A stretch of DNA of 64,000 bases from Algoriphagus iocasae. GTDB lineage: Bacteria > Bacteroidota > Bacteroidia > Cytophagales > Cyclobacteriaceae. Positions 27,568-38,359 of the stretch are shown here, piece by piece. The notes below the pieces were generated by a model. The model was not told the DNA's origin. It did not search any database and worked only from the letters and a program-made list of their open reading frames with translations. Every line of letters starts with the position of its first letter. The first letter of the stretch is position 1. The position numbers were made by a program, and so were the translations under genes. The stretch spans positions 1 through 64,000 of the forward strand of contig NZ_JACIJO010000006.1 in assembly GCF_014206875.1 (NCBI RefSeq), read 5' to 3'.

Positions 27568-28716
27568 TTAATCCACCAAATGAGCTCCGTCAGATAGCTT
27601 GACTTCAATGAAATCAGGCTCAATGCCAAATTTTTCCTGATAGCGATCGGAGATAAAATTTTTAAAATCAGCTAAGTGAATTTCTTCCAATAGGTTTATA
27701 GTGCATCCACCAAAACCGCCACCCATCATCCTTGAACCTAAAACATAGTCTTTCTCCCAAGATTCTGAAGCAAGGAAATCTAGTTCGGCACAACTCACCT
27801 CATAGTCTTTGCTCAAACTTTCGTGAGAGGCTTTCATTAATTCCCCAAACCTGATCAAATCTCCTTTCTTTAAGCTTTCTCCAGCTTGATGAACTCGGGC
27901 ATCCTCTAAGATGACATGTTTTGCTTTTGGAAATAAATCTTCCGGCAAAATGCTTTTCACTGCGTCAAGTTGAGATTCTTTTAAGTCACGAAGGGTTTTG
28001 ATCCCGGGGAAAGTATCGGAGAGTATACGGACGCTTTCTTCACAGGCAGCACGTCTCTTATTGTAGGCAGAATCAGCCAGCTTGTGTTTTACTTTTGTAT
28101 TTACCAGAAGCAGGCAATATTTCTCCAGAGCTATAGGAACTTCCTCATGGCTGTTTGATCTGCAGTCCAGTAATAGAGCATGGTTTTCCTTGCCAAATGC
28201 CGAAGCATAAGGATCCATTATACCGCAATTCAGACCCTCAAAAAGTTGTTCCGATTTTTGCGCATAGAGCGCAATGGATTTTTTGGGTATTTTGAATTCA
28301 AAAAGTCCGGAAAGAGCTGTTCCGATACTAACAGACAAAGCTGCTGAAGAAGATAACCCAGAGCCTACCGGTATTGTCCCTCCAAAAACCATGTTGAAAC
28401 CCTTTACAGGGTATCCAGCCTGCTTAAACTGAGCCACCATCCCCATCACATAATTTGCCCAATGTCCCTTTTTTGGAGAAAAGGAAGTCACATCAAAAAC
28501 AAAATCTTCTTTGAAATCCAGGGAATGGATATTTGCTGAATTCGTGTTGTTTTTTTGAATTCCTACCCAAATTCCTTGGGCTACTGTTGCTGGAAAAACG
28601 AAACCTTCCTGATAATCGGTATGCTCTCCAATTAGGTTGATCCTTCCAGGGGCAAAAGCAAGAATAGGTTCCTGAGAAAAAATCTCAAGAAAAGAAGTTG
28701 TGATCAAATCACGCAT
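27568..28716 (-). CDS. galK: Galactokinase
   Basis: This 382-residue cytoplasmic GHMP kinase shows all signature motifs: FAPGRINLIGEHTDYQEGFV (galactokinase signature), IPVGSGLSSSAALSVS (ATP-binding loop), CGIMDPYASAFG with the catalytic Asp context, and GSRMMGGGFGGCTINL at the C-terminus. It phosphorylates galactose at C1 in the Leloir pathway. Its start codon immediately follows the stop codon of the LacI-type regulator with no intervening base, so the two are co-transcribed. A galactose mutarotase is encoded at 47884; galT and galE are not in the window. Confidence 0.96.
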   Translation of the reverse strand: MRDLITTSFLEIFSQEPILAFAPGRINLIGEHTDYQEGFVFPATVAQGIWVGIQKNNTNSANIHSLDFKEDFVFDVTSFSPKKGHWANYVMGMVAQFKQAGYPVKGFNMVFGGTIPVGSGLSSSAALSVSIGTALSGLFEFKIPKKSIALYAQKSEQLFEGLNCGIMDPYASAFGKENHALLLDCRSNSHEEVPIALEKYCLLLVNTKVKHKLADSAYNKRRAACEESVRILSDTFPGIKTLRDLKESQLDAVKSILPEDLFPKAKHVILEDARVHQAGESLKKGDLIRFGELMKASHESLSKDYEVSCAELDFLASESWEKDYVLGSRMMGGGFGGCTINLLEEIHLADFKNFISDRYQEKFGIEPDFIEVKLSDGAHLVD

Positions 28717-29742
28717 TTAATGACTGATTTCGGTGGATTTTCTAGGGATGAGTGTGGTTTCCAAAACAATAGAAATAGGATCATCCGAAGCAATGCCATC
28801 GAGCTGATCCAGCAAATGGCTTACTGCTAGTTTACCCATTTCATAACCTGGCTGTAATACAGTAGTCAATGGAGGTTCCACCACTGCAGCCGCAGGATTG
28901 TTTGTAAATCCTGCAAGTGCAATATCTTGAGGAATTCGGATTCCTTGGCTTTTCCAGTGCATCATTACTTCCACTGCCACTGGGTCAATCATACAAAAAA
29001 CGCCATCTGGCCTATTGTCCATCTGAAGTATTTCTTTTGCGACAGCCATATTACCTTCCGTAGTCAAATCAGTGATTTTGATAAGACTTGGATCTTCTGC
29101 TACCCCAAATTCTGAAAGTGCTTTTAAATAACCTTCTTTCCTTTTTTTGCTGATGTACAAATCTTCAGGTCCAGAAACATACATGACTCTTTTGCATCCC
29201 ACTTCCAATAAATGCTTAGTGACCTGATAGGCTCCACCTACGTCATTGAAAGTAACTTTTGAAACTGGAATATCTTCTTGTACTCTATCGAAAAGCACAA
29301 AAGGGATTTCTCTATTATACAACTCAAAAAGGTGTTCGTAATGGTTAGTCTCTCGGCTTAATGAAATCAAAAGCGCATCTACCTGGCTAGATACCAAGGT
29401 TTTGATATTGGCAATTTCTAATTCCAAATGCTCGTTGGACTGGCAGATCATGATATTGTATCCACGAGTGGTAGCTTGATCCTGAATACCAGAAATACAA
29501 GACGCAAAAAAGTGTGAGGTGATCTCTGGAACAATCACACCAAGAGTTTTTGTCCTGCTGATTCGTAAACTTTGTGCAAGAAGATTCGGCTGATAATTCA
29601 TCTCCTTAGCCATTTCCACAATTTTCCTCTTGGTCTCCGGATGCAATTCTGGAGAATCTTTCAAGGCCCTGGAAATGGTAGAAACCGATACGCCTAATTT
29701 CTTGGCGATTTCTTTCATTGTTACCTGATGCCCTTTTTTCAT
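28717..29742 (-). CDS. LacI-family transcriptional regulator
   Basis: The 341-residue protein has an N-terminal LacI helix-turn-helix (VTMKEIAKKLGVSVSTISRALKDSPELHPETKRKI). A periplasmic-binding-protein-like effector domain follows (KTLGVIVPEITSHFFASCISGIQDQATTRGY, FVLFDRV, GFTNNPAAAVVEPPLTTVLQPGYEMGKLA). It directly precedes galK and probably controls it in response to galactose or a derived sugar; autoregulation is likely because the only upstream spacer (29743-29813) is its own. I could not identify a convincing palindromic operator in that spacer. Confidence 0.94.
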   Translation of the reverse strand: MKKGHQVTMKEIAKKLGVSVSTISRALKDSPELHPETKRKIVEMAKEMNYQPNLLAQSLRISRTKTLGVIVPEITSHFFASCISGIQDQATTRGYNIMICQSNEHLELEIANIKTLVSSQVDALLISLSRETNHYEHLFELYNREIPFVLFDRVQEDIPVSKVTFNDVGGAYQVTKHLLEVGCKRVMYVSGPEDLYISKKRKEGYLKALSEFGVAEDPSLIKITDLTTEGNMAVAKEILQMDNRPDGVFCMIDPVAVEVMMHWKSQGIRIPQDIALAGFTNNPAAAVVEPPLTTVLQPGYEMGKLAVSHLLDQLDGIASDDPISIVLETTLIPRKSTEISH

Positions 29743-29813
29743 GGGTAAATTTTGGTTAGCTAAAGCGCATTCTATTGCACATTAGACAGAAGTGAATTGG
29801 AAAGATAAGTTAT

Positions 29814-30794
29814 TTACTCTTGGTAAACTGTAAATAAAACAGTTTCTCCTACAGCTTGCAAGGTTCGGCGATCAATCAATTCCATATTATCGCTGTGCGT
29901 GTGATGATAATGACCAAAACCATAGTCGGGCGAGAAGTCCAAGATATCAACCATAGGAATACCTGCTTTGGCATTCACAAATACATGGTCATCTAAAATT
30001 GGATCTGCATCACGCATTACAAAAAAGTCGCTATGACCGATTTTTGCGGCATTTTCCCAGACTTTTCTAAGAATCCCCGAAGCGTATTGTCTAGAATAAC
30101 CTTCGTAATAAAATTTAGCTCCTTTGGCTCCGACCATATCCAGTAAAATCCCATAATAGGCACTGTAGTTAGGGATATGCTTATTTTGGGACCAATGTTG
30201 TGATCCTAAACACCACCAGAAATCCTGAGAAGTATTACGAACAGTAGTTTGCTCAGGCTCCCCATCATCTTCACCATCAAAAAGGATGAAATCAATTCCT
30301 ACATCAGGTTTCAATTCTTGTGCATGAATGGTTCTGGCAATTTCAATTAAAACGCCAACCCCGCTTGCACCATCATTAGCCGCATCAATCGGTTTTTCCA
30401 TGTCCTGAGAATCCTTATCGGCAATTCTTCGACTATCCCAATGCGCTGAAAGCATAATGCGCTTCTTAGCCTCTGGATTATAGGATGCGATGATATTGCT
30501 GAGATTCCAAGTTAGATTATCATAGGTTTTAGCTTCGAAGTCCTGGGTGCTCACACTTAGGCCATAGCTTTCAAACTTTGAAATGATCCAGTTTTTAGTT
30601 GCTTCATGGCCGGCTGTTCCCGGTACCCTCGGCCCAAAATCCACTTGCTTTTGGATGAAAGAGTAAGCTGAATCAGGACTAAATGAAGGGTATGGCTTTG
30701 CAGGAACTTCCGCTACTGTCTCGGTTTTCTTCTCCGGAGAGCTACAAGCAACCGCCAGTAGGAATAAACCCAGAATCCAAATTCTATTCTTCAT
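29814..30794 (-). CDS. M28-family metallopeptidase / glutaminyl-peptide cyclotransferase-like lipoprotein
   Basis: From the ATG at 30794 the protein has 326 residues and a lipoprotein signal ([17 protein letters not shown]); a start four codons further upstream is less likely because it precedes the signal. The M28 zinc-site motifs are present: [38 protein letters not shown] and [14 protein letters not shown]. The [10 protein letters not shown] and [15 protein letters not shown] arrangement is reminiscent of bacterial glutaminyl cyclases, which form N-terminal pyroglutamate, but an aminopeptidase activity is equally possible. The start overlaps the end of cysS by 11 bases, so the two are translationally coupled. 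Confidence 0.87.
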   Translation of the reverse strand: MKNRIWILGLFLLAVACSSPEKKTETVAEVPAKPYPSFSPDSAYSFIQKQVDFGPRVPGTAGHEATKNWIISKFESYGLSVSTQDFEAKTYDNLTWNLSNIIASYNPEAKKRIMLSAHWDSRRIADKDSQDMEKPIDAANDGASGVGVLIEIARTIHAQELKPDVGIDFILFDGEDDGEPEQTTVRNTSQDFWWCLGSQHWSQNKHIPNYSAYYGILLDMVGAKGAKFYYEGYSRQYASGILRKVWENAAKIGHSDFFVMRDADPILDDHVFVNAKAGIPMVDILDFSPDYGFGHYHHTHSDNMELIDRRTLQAVGETVLFTVYQE

Positions 30795-32274
30795 ATGCCC
30801 AGTCAATTTTATCTTTCATGTCTTTGACAACAAAACCAAGGTCTTTCAATCCAGCTCTGATTTCATCTACTTTGGCATAATCACGAGCGGTTTTTGCCTC
30901 AGAATAAAGTGTTAAAAGCAATTGGATCATCTTATTTTGAGAATCAGATTTCTCCTCAATCAGTCCAAGAATATCTTCTACAAACGTGATAAATGTTGAA
31001 ATCAATTTATTAAACACTTCTTCTCCAAGTACTGCAGACTGAAGTTGTCCAGTGTACATGGAATTAATCTTTTTCAACAAATTAAATAAATGGCCAATAG
31101 CCTGTGCTGTATTGAAGTCATCATCCATTGCGCTATATGCACTGGTGATGCTGTTTTCAATCTGCTCTATTTGCTTTTGATCCACTTCAACGTCTGCAGC
31201 TTGATATTCCAGCATTTTGGCTATTCGCAGTCCGTTGATCAGTTTTTTATATCCTTTCTGTGCTGCTTTCAGCGCGTCATTGGAGAAGTCCAAAGTTGAG
31301 CGGTAATGGGCTGTCAACATGAAATAACGAATCGTCATTGGGCTATAAGCCTGCTCCAATAAGTCATGGTCTCCATTGAAAAGCTCCTGCAATGTGATGA
31401 AGTTGCCCAAAGATTTGCCCATCTTCTTTCCGTTGATGGTAATCATGTTATTGTGCATCCAGTAGTTGACAGGATCCTTGTGATTGCATGCATTTCCTTG
31501 TGCGATTTCACATTCGTGATGTGGGAACATCAAGTCCATTCCACCTCCGTGAATGTCAAAATTGGTTCCGAGATATTTGGAACTCATAGCTGTACACTCC
31601 AAATGCCATCCCGGAAATCCCACTCCCCAAGGTGAATCCCATTTCATCAGGTGCTCTGGTGCTGCATTTTTCCAAAGTGCAAAATCAACTGGATTACGCT
31701 TTTCGCTTTGACCGTCAAGGTCTCTGCTTCCGCTCATCAACTCGTCGATGACTCTGCCGGAAAGTCTCCCATAAGGAGTTTTCTCATTGTATTTCAGAGT
31801 GTCGAAATACACAGAGCCATTAACTTCATAAGCTAATCCTTCTTTTAGAATGGCTTCGACCAAGGCAATTTGCTCCGGAATATGACCTGTTGCTCTTGGT
31901 TCGATATTCGGTTTCCAAGTATTTAATAAGGCCATGTCACGATGGTAGGAATCCGTGTATTGCTGCGCAATCTCCATCGGTTCCAACTGCTCGAGTTTGG
32001 CTTTTTTAGCAATTTTATCTTCTCCCTCGTCAGCATCTCCTTGAAGGTGTCCTACGTCTGTGATATTTCTGACATATCTGACGCGATATCCAAGATGAGT
32101 TAGATATCGATTGACTGTGTCAAACGTAACTGCAGGTCTGGCATGTCCCAAATGTGCGTCTCCGTAGACGGTTGGCCCGCAGACATATAATCCTACAAAA
32201 GGTGGGTTAATGGCTTGGAAGTTCTCTTTCTTGCGGGAAAGAGTGTTGTAAAGCTTTAATTGATGCGATTTCAT
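30784..32274 (-). CDS. cysS: Cysteinyl-tRNA synthetase
   Basis: From the ATG at 32274 (a TTG four codons upstream was rejected) the enzyme has 496 residues, normal for the family. It has the class I signature in [10 protein letters not shown] (HIGH equivalent), KKMGKSLGN (KMSKS equivalent), and the zinc-binding Cys/His residues in [19 protein letters not shown] and PHHECEIAQ. It charges tRNA-Cys. The C-terminal DALR-like helical region extends to the end (WAYEE). The only partner in the transcription unit is the overlapping M28 lipoprotein downstream, with no evident functional link. Confidence 0.98.
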   Translation of the reverse strand: MKSHQLKLYNTLSRKKENFQAINPPFVGLYVCGPTVYGDAHLGHARPAVTFDTVNRYLTHLGYRVRYVRNITDVGHLQGDADEGEDKIAKKAKLEQLEPMEIAQQYTDSYHRDMALLNTWKPNIEPRATGHIPEQIALVEAILKEGLAYEVNGSVYFDTLKYNEKTPYGRLSGRVIDELMSGSRDLDGQSEKRNPVDFALWKNAAPEHLMKWDSPWGVGFPGWHLECTAMSSKYLGTNFDIHGGGMDLMFPHHECEIAQGNACNHKDPVNYWMHNNMITINGKKMGKSLGNFITLQELFNGDHDLLEQAYSPMTIRYFMLTAHYRSTLDFSNDALKAAQKGYKKLINGLRIAKMLEYQAADVEVDQKQIEQIENSITSAYSAMDDDFNTAQAIGHLFNLLKKINSMYTGQLQSAVLGEEVFNKLISTFITFVEDILGLIEEKSDSQNKMIQLLLTLYSEAKTARDYAKVDEIRAGLKDLGFVVKDMKDKIDWAYEE

Positions 32275-32388
32275 TGATAGAATCAAGATTCAAGTATAAA
32301 GAATCAAGAACGGGAAAAGCCCAAAAATGATTCAGGCTGCAAAATAGGGGATTAAGACTTGGAAATGAAAGAGAATGCTAATCCAAAC

Positions 32389-33171
32389 TCAGTTTACTGT
32401 GCTGTAGCTGTAAAATGTTTTGAAATACGAAGAAAACCCATATTCAGGATATAGCTCCTCTTCAAGAATCATTCGATCTTGATCGTCATAAGAATAGACA
32501 AACATTGGAATTAGCTCTCCTGAGGGAGAATAAGGGATGGATTTGAATAAGAGTTTTCCATTTTCATCATAGATATAGTGCCAATCACGTATTGGAACAT
32601 CATCAATATTCTGATTACCCCATTTTTGGCGGATTGTTCTTCCATTTTCATCATAAAAATAATAATAGACATCAGCTACCTCTAGGTTTGATCCCAATAG
32701 GATTTCGCTAATTTGACCAAGGGAATTGTATTTATATAACATGTAATTTTCTCCATCTCTCGTGGTTTGACTCAAGGTATTATCCGAATTATAATGGTAT
32801 TTAAGAGTGGAGGAAAGAAAGTACCCCATTTCGTTTTTCGAATAGTGGTTTAATTCCTGAACTAAATCCTCTGAGTACGAATAGATAGTGATCCCTGTAG
32901 TATCCAATGATTCATTGAGATAAATATCCATTAATTCATTTTCCAGAGCGTCATAGTATTTGTCTTTATGATTCATGAATCTATCTAGTTGATATCTCGT
33001 GACCCTGTTAGGTTTAGTTTGAGAAGGCACAGCTTTTTGAATCAATAGATCAAAAGAGTAATAGGGTTCATTTTTAGGTTCCAAAATGTCTTCCTCTTTT
33101 ATCCCGACCTCACAACTTGTAATGGACCAAACTAAACTAAAAAGCAAAAAATAATTGAGCACGTTTTTCAT
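32389..33171 (-). CDS. Lipoprotein with tyrosine-rich YD-like repeats, function unknown
   Basis: The 260-residue product has a lipoprotein signal (MKNVLNYFLLFSLVWSITSC). After a polar N-terminal half it carries repeated short beta units spaced roughly 25-30 residues apart: YKYNSLGQISEILL, YYFYDENGRTIRQKWG, YIYDENGKLLFKSI and YSYDDQDRMILEEE. These resemble single YD/RHS-type beta-hairpin repeats without the large toxin cage. I recognise no enzymatic motif. It stands alone between cysS and purH, and the terminator at 33337-33375 lies upstream of it, so it has its own promoter in 33172-33336. Confidence 0.75.
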   Translation of the reverse strand: MKNVLNYFLLFSLVWSITSCEVGIKEEDILEPKNEPYYSFDLLIQKAVPSQTKPNRVTRYQLDRFMNHKDKYYDALENELMDIYLNESLDTTGITIYSYSEDLVQELNHYSKNEMGYFLSSTLKYHYNSDNTLSQTTRDGENYMLYKYNSLGQISEILLGSNLEVADVYYYFYDENGRTIRQKWGNQNIDDVPIRDWHYIYDENGKLLFKSIPYSPSGELIPMFVYSYDDQDRMILEEELYPEYGFSSYFKTFYSYSTVN

Positions 33172-33336
33172 TTTCTAAATGATTTAAAACCAGATGTATA
33201 AATAAACGAAATTAATAATTTTATAGGATGATTTATTTATAATATTTTTCTGATCTAGAAACTTTGACTTAAGACTCACTTTTTAAAAAAATGACGCAAG
33301 CTCTTGCAATGTAGAGATTATGATGTTTGCGATTTA

Positions 33337-33375
33337 ATAAAAAAGACCTTCGAAATAAATAATTCCGAAGGTCTT
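33337..33375 (-). terminator. Rho-independent terminator of purH
   Basis: The 10-bp stem AAGACCTTCG (33343-33352) with CGAAGGTCTT (33366-33375) has a 13-base loop. The A-run on its left reads as a T-run on the minus strand, 31 bases beyond the purH stop. Confidence 0.88.
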
Positions 33376-33406
33376 GATTCTTGGCTTTAAAATCTAGTAT
33401 CCAGAA

Positions 33407-34933
33407 TTAGTGTTTGAAGTGTCTTACTCCTGTCATCACCATAGACATGCCATGCTGATCACAATAGTCAATGCTTAACTGATCTTTGATGGATCCTCCT
33501 GGCTGAACTACTGCAGTGATTCCAGCTTTTCCAGCAATCTCCACACAGTCAGGGAATGGGAAGAAAGCATCAGATGCCATTACTGCCCCATTCAAATCGA
33601 ATCCAAACTCATGTGCTTTTGTGATTGCTTGCTTCAAAGCATCCACTCTTGAGGTTTGACCGACACCGGAAGAGAACATCTGATTGTCATTACTCAAGAT
33701 GATGGTGTTTGACTTCGTGTGCTTACAGATTTTAGCTGCAAAAACCATTGCTTCCATTTCTTTTTCAGTAGGAGCTTCTTGGGTTACAACTTTGAAATCA
33801 GCTTTGGTTTCAGTGGCCAAATCCTTATCCTGCTCGATTACCCCGTTCAAAAGGGTTTTCATCATTTTTGTTCCAGGAAGATCTATCTTCTGACGAAGCA
33901 AAATTCTATTTTTCTTGGAAGTCAACACTTCCAAAGCTTCAGGAGTGAAGTCTGGAGCGATTAATACCTCGAAGAAAAGAGAGTGCATTTCTTCAGCAGC
34001 ATCTTTATCGACAGTTTGATTGGTGACCAAAACACCTCCGAATGCAGAAATAGTATCCGCTTCAAATGCTTTTTGGTAAGCTAGCTTTACAGAAGGTGCC
34101 AAAGCAACGCCACAAGCATTTGTATGTTTCAAAATTGCAAAAGCAGTCTCTCCTTTAAATTCAGAGATCAAATTCACTGCTGCGTCTACGTCTACCAAGT
34201 TGTTATAAGATAGCTCTTTTCCGTTCAACTGGTCAAAAAGTGCATCCATGTCGCCATAGAAATGAGCTGCTTGATGAGGGTTTTCTCCGTATCTAAGCGC
34301 TTTAGCTTTGTTTTCAGAAACTTTCAAAGCAGGGATATTTTCAACTCTGTTGAAGTAATTGAAAATATGCGTGTCATAATTAGAAGAAACCTGGAATGCC
34401 TGAGCGGCGAAATAGCGACGATCTTCGATGGTAGTTGCTCCATCCTGGTCCGCTAATTTCTGTTCCAATTCTTTGTACTGATCTTTAGAAGCAATGATGA
34501 TCACATCTTTGAAATTCTTAGCTGCAGCTCTGATCAAAGAAATACCACCAATATCGATTTTCTCAATGATATCCGCTTCAGATGCTCCAGAAGCTACAGT
34601 TTCTTCAAATGGATACAAATCTACAATCACTAAATCAATCGCAGGGATATCAAATTCTGCTGCCTGGGAAAGATCTCCATCATTGTCTCTTCTATATAGA
34701 ATACCTCCAAAAATCTTTGGGTGTAGGGTCTTCACTCTTCCACCGAAGATAGACGGATAGCTGGTCAATTCTTCAACAGGAACAACTTCAGCACCTTGCT
34801 CTTCGATAAACTTCTGAGTACCACCTGTGGAATAGATAGTAACTCCGTGTTTTTTCAATAAAGCGATAATAGGTTCAAGATTGTCTTTATAGTAGACAGA
34901 GACTAAGGCAGATTGAATTTTTTTTGTAGCCAT
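33407..34933 (-). CDS. purH: Bifunctional AICAR formyltransferase / IMP cyclohydrolase
   Basis: The 508-residue enzyme has the N-terminal MGS-like IMP cyclohydrolase domain (about 1-195; TIYSTGGTQKFIEEQG, RVKTLHPKIFGGILYRRDN). The AICAR transformylase domain follows (about 200-508; LRYGENPHQAAHFYG, ILKHTNACGVALA, SDAFFPFPDCVEIAGKAGI). It catalyses the last two steps of de novo purine synthesis. The length is normal for the family. purN lies further upstream on the same strand, but a 286-base gap with its own promoter-like site separates them. Confidence 0.98.
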   Translation of the reverse strand: MATKKIQSALVSVYYKDNLEPIIALLKKHGVTIYSTGGTQKFIEEQGAEVVPVEELTSYPSIFGGRVKTLHPKIFGGILYRRDNDGDLSQAAEFDIPAIDLVIVDLYPFEETVASGASEADIIEKIDIGGISLIRAAAKNFKDVIIIASKDQYKELEQKLADQDGATTIEDRRYFAAQAFQVSSNYDTHIFNYFNRVENIPALKVSENKAKALRYGENPHQAAHFYGDMDALFDQLNGKELSYNNLVDVDAAVNLISEFKGETAFAILKHTNACGVALAPSVKLAYQKAFEADTISAFGGVLVTNQTVDKDAAEEMHSLFFEVLIAPDFTPEALEVLTSKKNRILLRQKIDLPGTKMMKTLLNGVIEQDKDLATETKADFKVVTQEAPTEKEMEAMVFAAKICKHTKSNTIILSNDNQMFSSGVGQTSRVDALKQAITKAHEFGFDLNGAVMASDAFFPFPDCVEIAGKAGITAVVQPGGSIKDQLSIDYCDQHGMSMVMTGVRHFKH

Positions 34934-34972
34934 TTGGGAATGGATTTGTTTGATTTCTAAAGGATAACCTTG

Positions 34973-34997
34973 TCCGCAAAAGCGGATTGCAAAGGTA
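34973..34997 (-). promoter_or_regulatory. Candidate purH promoter with a small leader hairpin
   Basis: On the minus strand TACCTTTG (34997-34990) matches the Bacteroidota -7 consensus TAnnTTTG. Within a few bases downstream lies the small inverted repeat TCCGC-AAAA-GCGGA (34973-34986), about 40 bases before the purH start. No clear -33 TTTG is seen. The rest of 34934-35219 shows no gene. Confidence 0.5.
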
Positions 34998-35219
34998 GGA
35001 AAAAAGAGATTAAAGAGGGTAAATAAAATATAATTTGGGAAGAACTCGAAAAAGTCAGGAGTTTGATGTCTTTATTTTGAAATCTAATCCCGATCAAAGT
35101 AATTGGGTGATTAAACAGAAGAGGCCAATTTGGTGTGATTGGTGAGGTTAGAAAATGCCTTTTGCTAATGGTTAGACAAATAATTTATTTAGAAAAGTAA
35201 TCAAGTTTAACGGATCAAC

Positions 35220-35795
35220 TTATTGATCCTCTTGCTTTAGGAGCAATTCCTCAATCACCTGAGGGAAATACTTATGTTCCAATTCATGGACTTTTGCAGC
35301 AATGCTATCCGGATTGTCAAGTTCATCAATTGCAGTGGAAGCTTGAAAGACGATTTTTCCCTCATCGTAATTTTCATTCACTAAGTGGATGGTAATACCG
35401 GTTTCTTTTTCTCCTGCAGCTTTCACAGCTTCATGAACATGGGCTCCATACATGCCTTTTCCTCCATATTTCGGTAATAATGCTGGGTGAATATTCAACA
35501 TTCTATCTGGAAAAGCACGTGTCAGTTCGACTGGGATTTTTAAAAGAAAACCTGCCAAAATCACCCAATCAATTTTTTCTTCCTGAAGTTTCTCAAGAAG
35601 GACCCCAGCATCCATTTCTTTTTTGGAAAAGGTGAAAGTGGGTACGTCAAATTTCTTTGCTCGCTCTAAAACGTATGCATCGGACTTATTTGAAGCTATC
35701 AGGGCGATTTCTGCTTTATCAGAATGCCGAAAATGAGCCATTATTTTTTCGGCATTTGAGCCGCTTCCCGATGCTAGAATTGCTAGACGTTTCAA
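35220..35795 (-). CDS. purN: Phosphoribosylglycinamide formyltransferase
   Basis: The 191-residue protein is of normal PurN length. It has the N-terminal phosphate-binding loop (LAILASGSGSNAEKIMAHF), the formyl-transfer motif MLNIHPALLPKYGGKGMYGAHVHEAV with the catalytic His, and GITIHLVNENYDEGKIVFQ containing the active-site Asp. It converts GAR to FGAR with 10-formyl-THF. It lies 286 bases from purH on the same strand, so purine genes are neighbours here but probably not one tight operon. Confidence 0.97.
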   Translation of the reverse strand: MKRLAILASGSGSNAEKIMAHFRHSDKAEIALIASNKSDAYVLERAKKFDVPTFTFSKKEMDAGVLLEKLQEEKIDWVILAGFLLKIPVELTRAFPDRMLNIHPALLPKYGGKGMYGAHVHEAVKAAGEKETGITIHLVNENYDEGKIVFQASTAIDELDNPDSIAAKVHELEHKYFPQVIEELLLKQEDQ

Positions 35796-35912
35796 TTGAT
35801 TGGAGGTTTTGTTGGATACCTGCGAAATTAAAGGAATTCTTCCGCAATGGCGTGAAGGCGCTATATTTTTAAACTTGATTTTTTTCAGCCATTTGAATTC
35901 AGCTTTCTTACT

Positions 35913-37154
35913 TCATGTCCTCACTTGTCCATTTCCTCTTATTATCCATTTATAGCTGCATAATTCCTTCAGGGCCATTGGGCCTCTGGCATGAAGTTTT
36001 TGAGTGCTGATCCCTATTTCCGCTCCAAGTCCAAATTGAGCTCCGTCGGTAAACGCTGTGGATGCATTTTCATAAACAGCAGCGGCATCTACCTCTAACA
36101 AGAAGCGCTGGATGTTTTCTGGACTTTCGGAAACAATCGCCTCTGAATGTTTGGAGGAGTATTGTGCAATATGATCTAAAGCCTCATCGATTGATGAAAC
36201 AGTTTTGATAGCCATTTTTAAGCTTAGAAACTCGGTTCCAAAATGCGATTCATCTGCTTTTTGGATCAATGGATTTGATTCTAAAGCTTCAAAAGATTTT
36301 TCGTCAGCAAAAACCTGAACACCTTTTTCCAATAATGGGTCAAGTAAAGAATTTAAATCCGAGAGCCTTATTTCGTCAATAATTAAACAATCCAACGAAT
36401 TACAAACACTTGGTCTTCGGGTTTTCGAGTTGAAGATTATTGCCTTTGCTTTTTCCAAATCTGCTGATTCATCCACATAGGTATGGACGATTCCTGCACC
36501 GGTTTCTATCACCGGAACTTTGGCGTTTTCTCTCACGAAATTGATTAAACCTTGCGAACCGCGAGGGATGATCACATCTACATAATCAACCGCTTCAAGC
36601 AAGGCTTTTGTAGCTGGTCTTTCGGCTGGCAAAAGTTGAAATGCAGCAGTTGGCAATCCATGGTTTTCCAGAACCTGGTGAATGAGAGACATGATCGCTC
36701 GGTTGGAATTATCTGCATCCGAACCGCCTTTGAGCACTAAGCCATTTCCGGATTTTAGAGCCAGTGAAAATACGTCAAACGTGACATTAGGTCTTGCTTC
36801 ATAGATAATCCCCACCACGCCTAATGGCACGGTTATTTTTTCCAAAGACAGTCCATTTTCCAAGGTTTTGCTTTCCAAAACATGATGCAAGGGGCTTGGC
36901 AAAGCGCTGACAGATACTAGTTCCCCAGCAATTGCTGCTATTCTTTCCTCTGTCAATAAAAGGCGATCATACATCGGATCTTCAGAATCCATTTTCAGAA
37001 GATCTCTACCATTTTCTGCTAAAAGAAAAGGTGCATTTTCCACTGCAAGAGCAGCTAGATTATGCAGCACGAAATTGACCTGATCATTGCTGATTCCAGT
37101 CAGTTTTCGAGCTCCTTTTTTTACTTCTTCAAATATAGATTGGTACTCAGTCAT
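35913..37154 (-). CDS. proA: Gamma-glutamyl phosphate reductase
   Basis: The 413-residue protein belongs to the aldehyde-dehydrogenase-like ProA family: [39 protein letters not shown] and the catalytic Cys in [13 protein letters not shown]; the C-terminal segment is [25 protein letters not shown]. It reduces gamma-glutamyl phosphate to glutamate semialdehyde in proline synthesis. Its start overlaps the 3' end of proB by eight bases, the usual proBA coupling. Confidence 0.98.
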   Translation of the reverse strand: MTEYQSIFEEVKKGARKLTGISNDQVNFVLHNLAALAVENAPFLLAENGRDLLKMDSEDPMYDRLLLTEERIAAIAGELVSVSALPSPLHHVLESKTLENGLSLEKITVPLGVVGIIYEARPNVTFDVFSLALKSGNGLVLKGGSDADNSNRAIMSLIHQVLENHGLPTAAFQLLPAERPATKALLEAVDYVDVIIPRGSQGLINFVRENAKVPVIETGAGIVHTYVDESADLEKAKAIIFNSKTRRPSVCNSLDCLIIDEIRLSDLNSLLDPLLEKGVQVFADEKSFEALESNPLIQKADESHFGTEFLSLKMAIKTVSSIDEALDHIAQYSSKHSEAIVSESPENIQRFLLEVDAAAVYENASTAFTDGAQFGLGAEIGISTQKLHARGPMALKELCSYKWIIRGNGQVRT

Positions 37155-38229
37155 GATCGAAAATATAGAGGTAATCGTAATGGATTAATGCTTTTTGGTT
37201 TTTTTGCCCGATGCGTTCCAAGGCATGTTTGCTAGAATATTCAGCTCTTCCCAAGCCTATTTTATGACCTTTTTCATCTTTGATCAATAAGATATCTCCC
37301 TTGGAAAATTCACCTTCAAGGCTGGTGATTCCGATAGGAAGGAGGCTTCGAATCACTTCGGAATTTAACGAGGCTTTGGCGCCTTCGTTGACTATGATGA
37401 TGCCTTTGTAATATTCCGTTCCATGGGCTAGCCATTTTTTGACTCCTTGCTTTGCCTTTTTTGGTTCGAACCAGGTACACCGAAGTGTCTTGTCAGAAAA
37501 CTCCTGAAGTACCTCATCTTTTTTACCATTGGCAATGATCACTTGAATTCCCAGATCGGCCGATTTTTTTGCCATGGCATATTTTGTCAGCATTCCGCCC
37601 CTTCCAAATGAAGACTTAGATGCTGAAATATAATTGCTGACTTCCGGCATACTGGAAGCCACTTTTTCGATTAGTTGGGATTTTGGGTCAGATGGATTGC
37701 CGGTGAAAATACCATCCACATTCGTCAGAAGCATCAGCGTATCTGCATTGATCATAGCCGCAGTCAGACTCGCTAATTCATCGTTATCAGTAAACATCAG
37801 TTCGGTGATGGTGACTGTATCATTTTCATTGATGATGGGTAAGATTCCTTGCGAAAGCAATGCCTGAACGCAGTTTTTCATATTGAGAAAATGCTTCCTG
37901 TCTCTGAAATCTTCTTTGGTGACCAAAATCTGAGCGACTGCCTGATCGTGTTTTTCGAAAAGACTTTGGTATTGATTGATCAATCTCACCTGGCCTGTTG
38001 AGGCCCAGATTTGCTTTTTGAAAACAGGGTTTAATTTTTCGGGGAGCGGAATAGACTGTCTTCCAAAGGCAACAGCTCCAGAACTGACCAAGACGATTTT
38101 TTTGCCTGATTGAATCAGTTTTTGGATTTGATTGACGAGATTTTGCATGCGCTCAATGTCAGGAAGGCCGTTTTCCTGGGTGAGTACATTGGATCCTATT
38201 TTGATGACAAGCAGCTTGCTGTTCAGCAT
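37147..38229 (-). CDS. proB: Glutamate 5-kinase
   Basis: The 360-residue enzyme has an N-terminal amino-acid kinase domain ([77 protein letters not shown]). A C-terminal PUA domain follows from about residue 275 ([24 protein letters not shown]). It phosphorylates glutamate as the first, usually proline-inhibited, step of proline synthesis. It is the promoter-proximal gene of the proBA pair; the spacer 38230-38359 contains no gene. Confidence 0.98.
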   Translation of the reverse strand: MLNSKLLVIKIGSNVLTQENGLPDIERMQNLVNQIQKLIQSGKKIVLVSSGAVAFGRQSIPLPEKLNPVFKKQIWASTGQVRLINQYQSLFEKHDQAVAQILVTKEDFRDRKHFLNMKNCVQALLSQGILPIINENDTVTITELMFTDNDELASLTAAMINADTLMLLTNVDGIFTGNPSDPKSQLIEKVASSMPEVSNYISASKSSFGRGGMLTKYAMAKKSADLGIQVIIANGKKDEVLQEFSDKTLRCTWFEPKKAKQGVKKWLAHGTEYYKGIIIVNEGAKASLNSEVIRSLLPIGITSLEGEFSKGDILLIKDEKGHKIGLGRAEYSSKHALERIGQKNQKALIHYDYLYIFDHD

Positions 38230-38359
38230 AATCGAAAAATTTGCCTGAAAATAGGGAAGATGAAATGGAATTGCTAAGAATGGCGCATTGAAGTGAGAAT
38301 CTATTCGAAATTTGAAATAATAGATCCGATTAATTTGGTCATTACTTACCTCGTAATTT

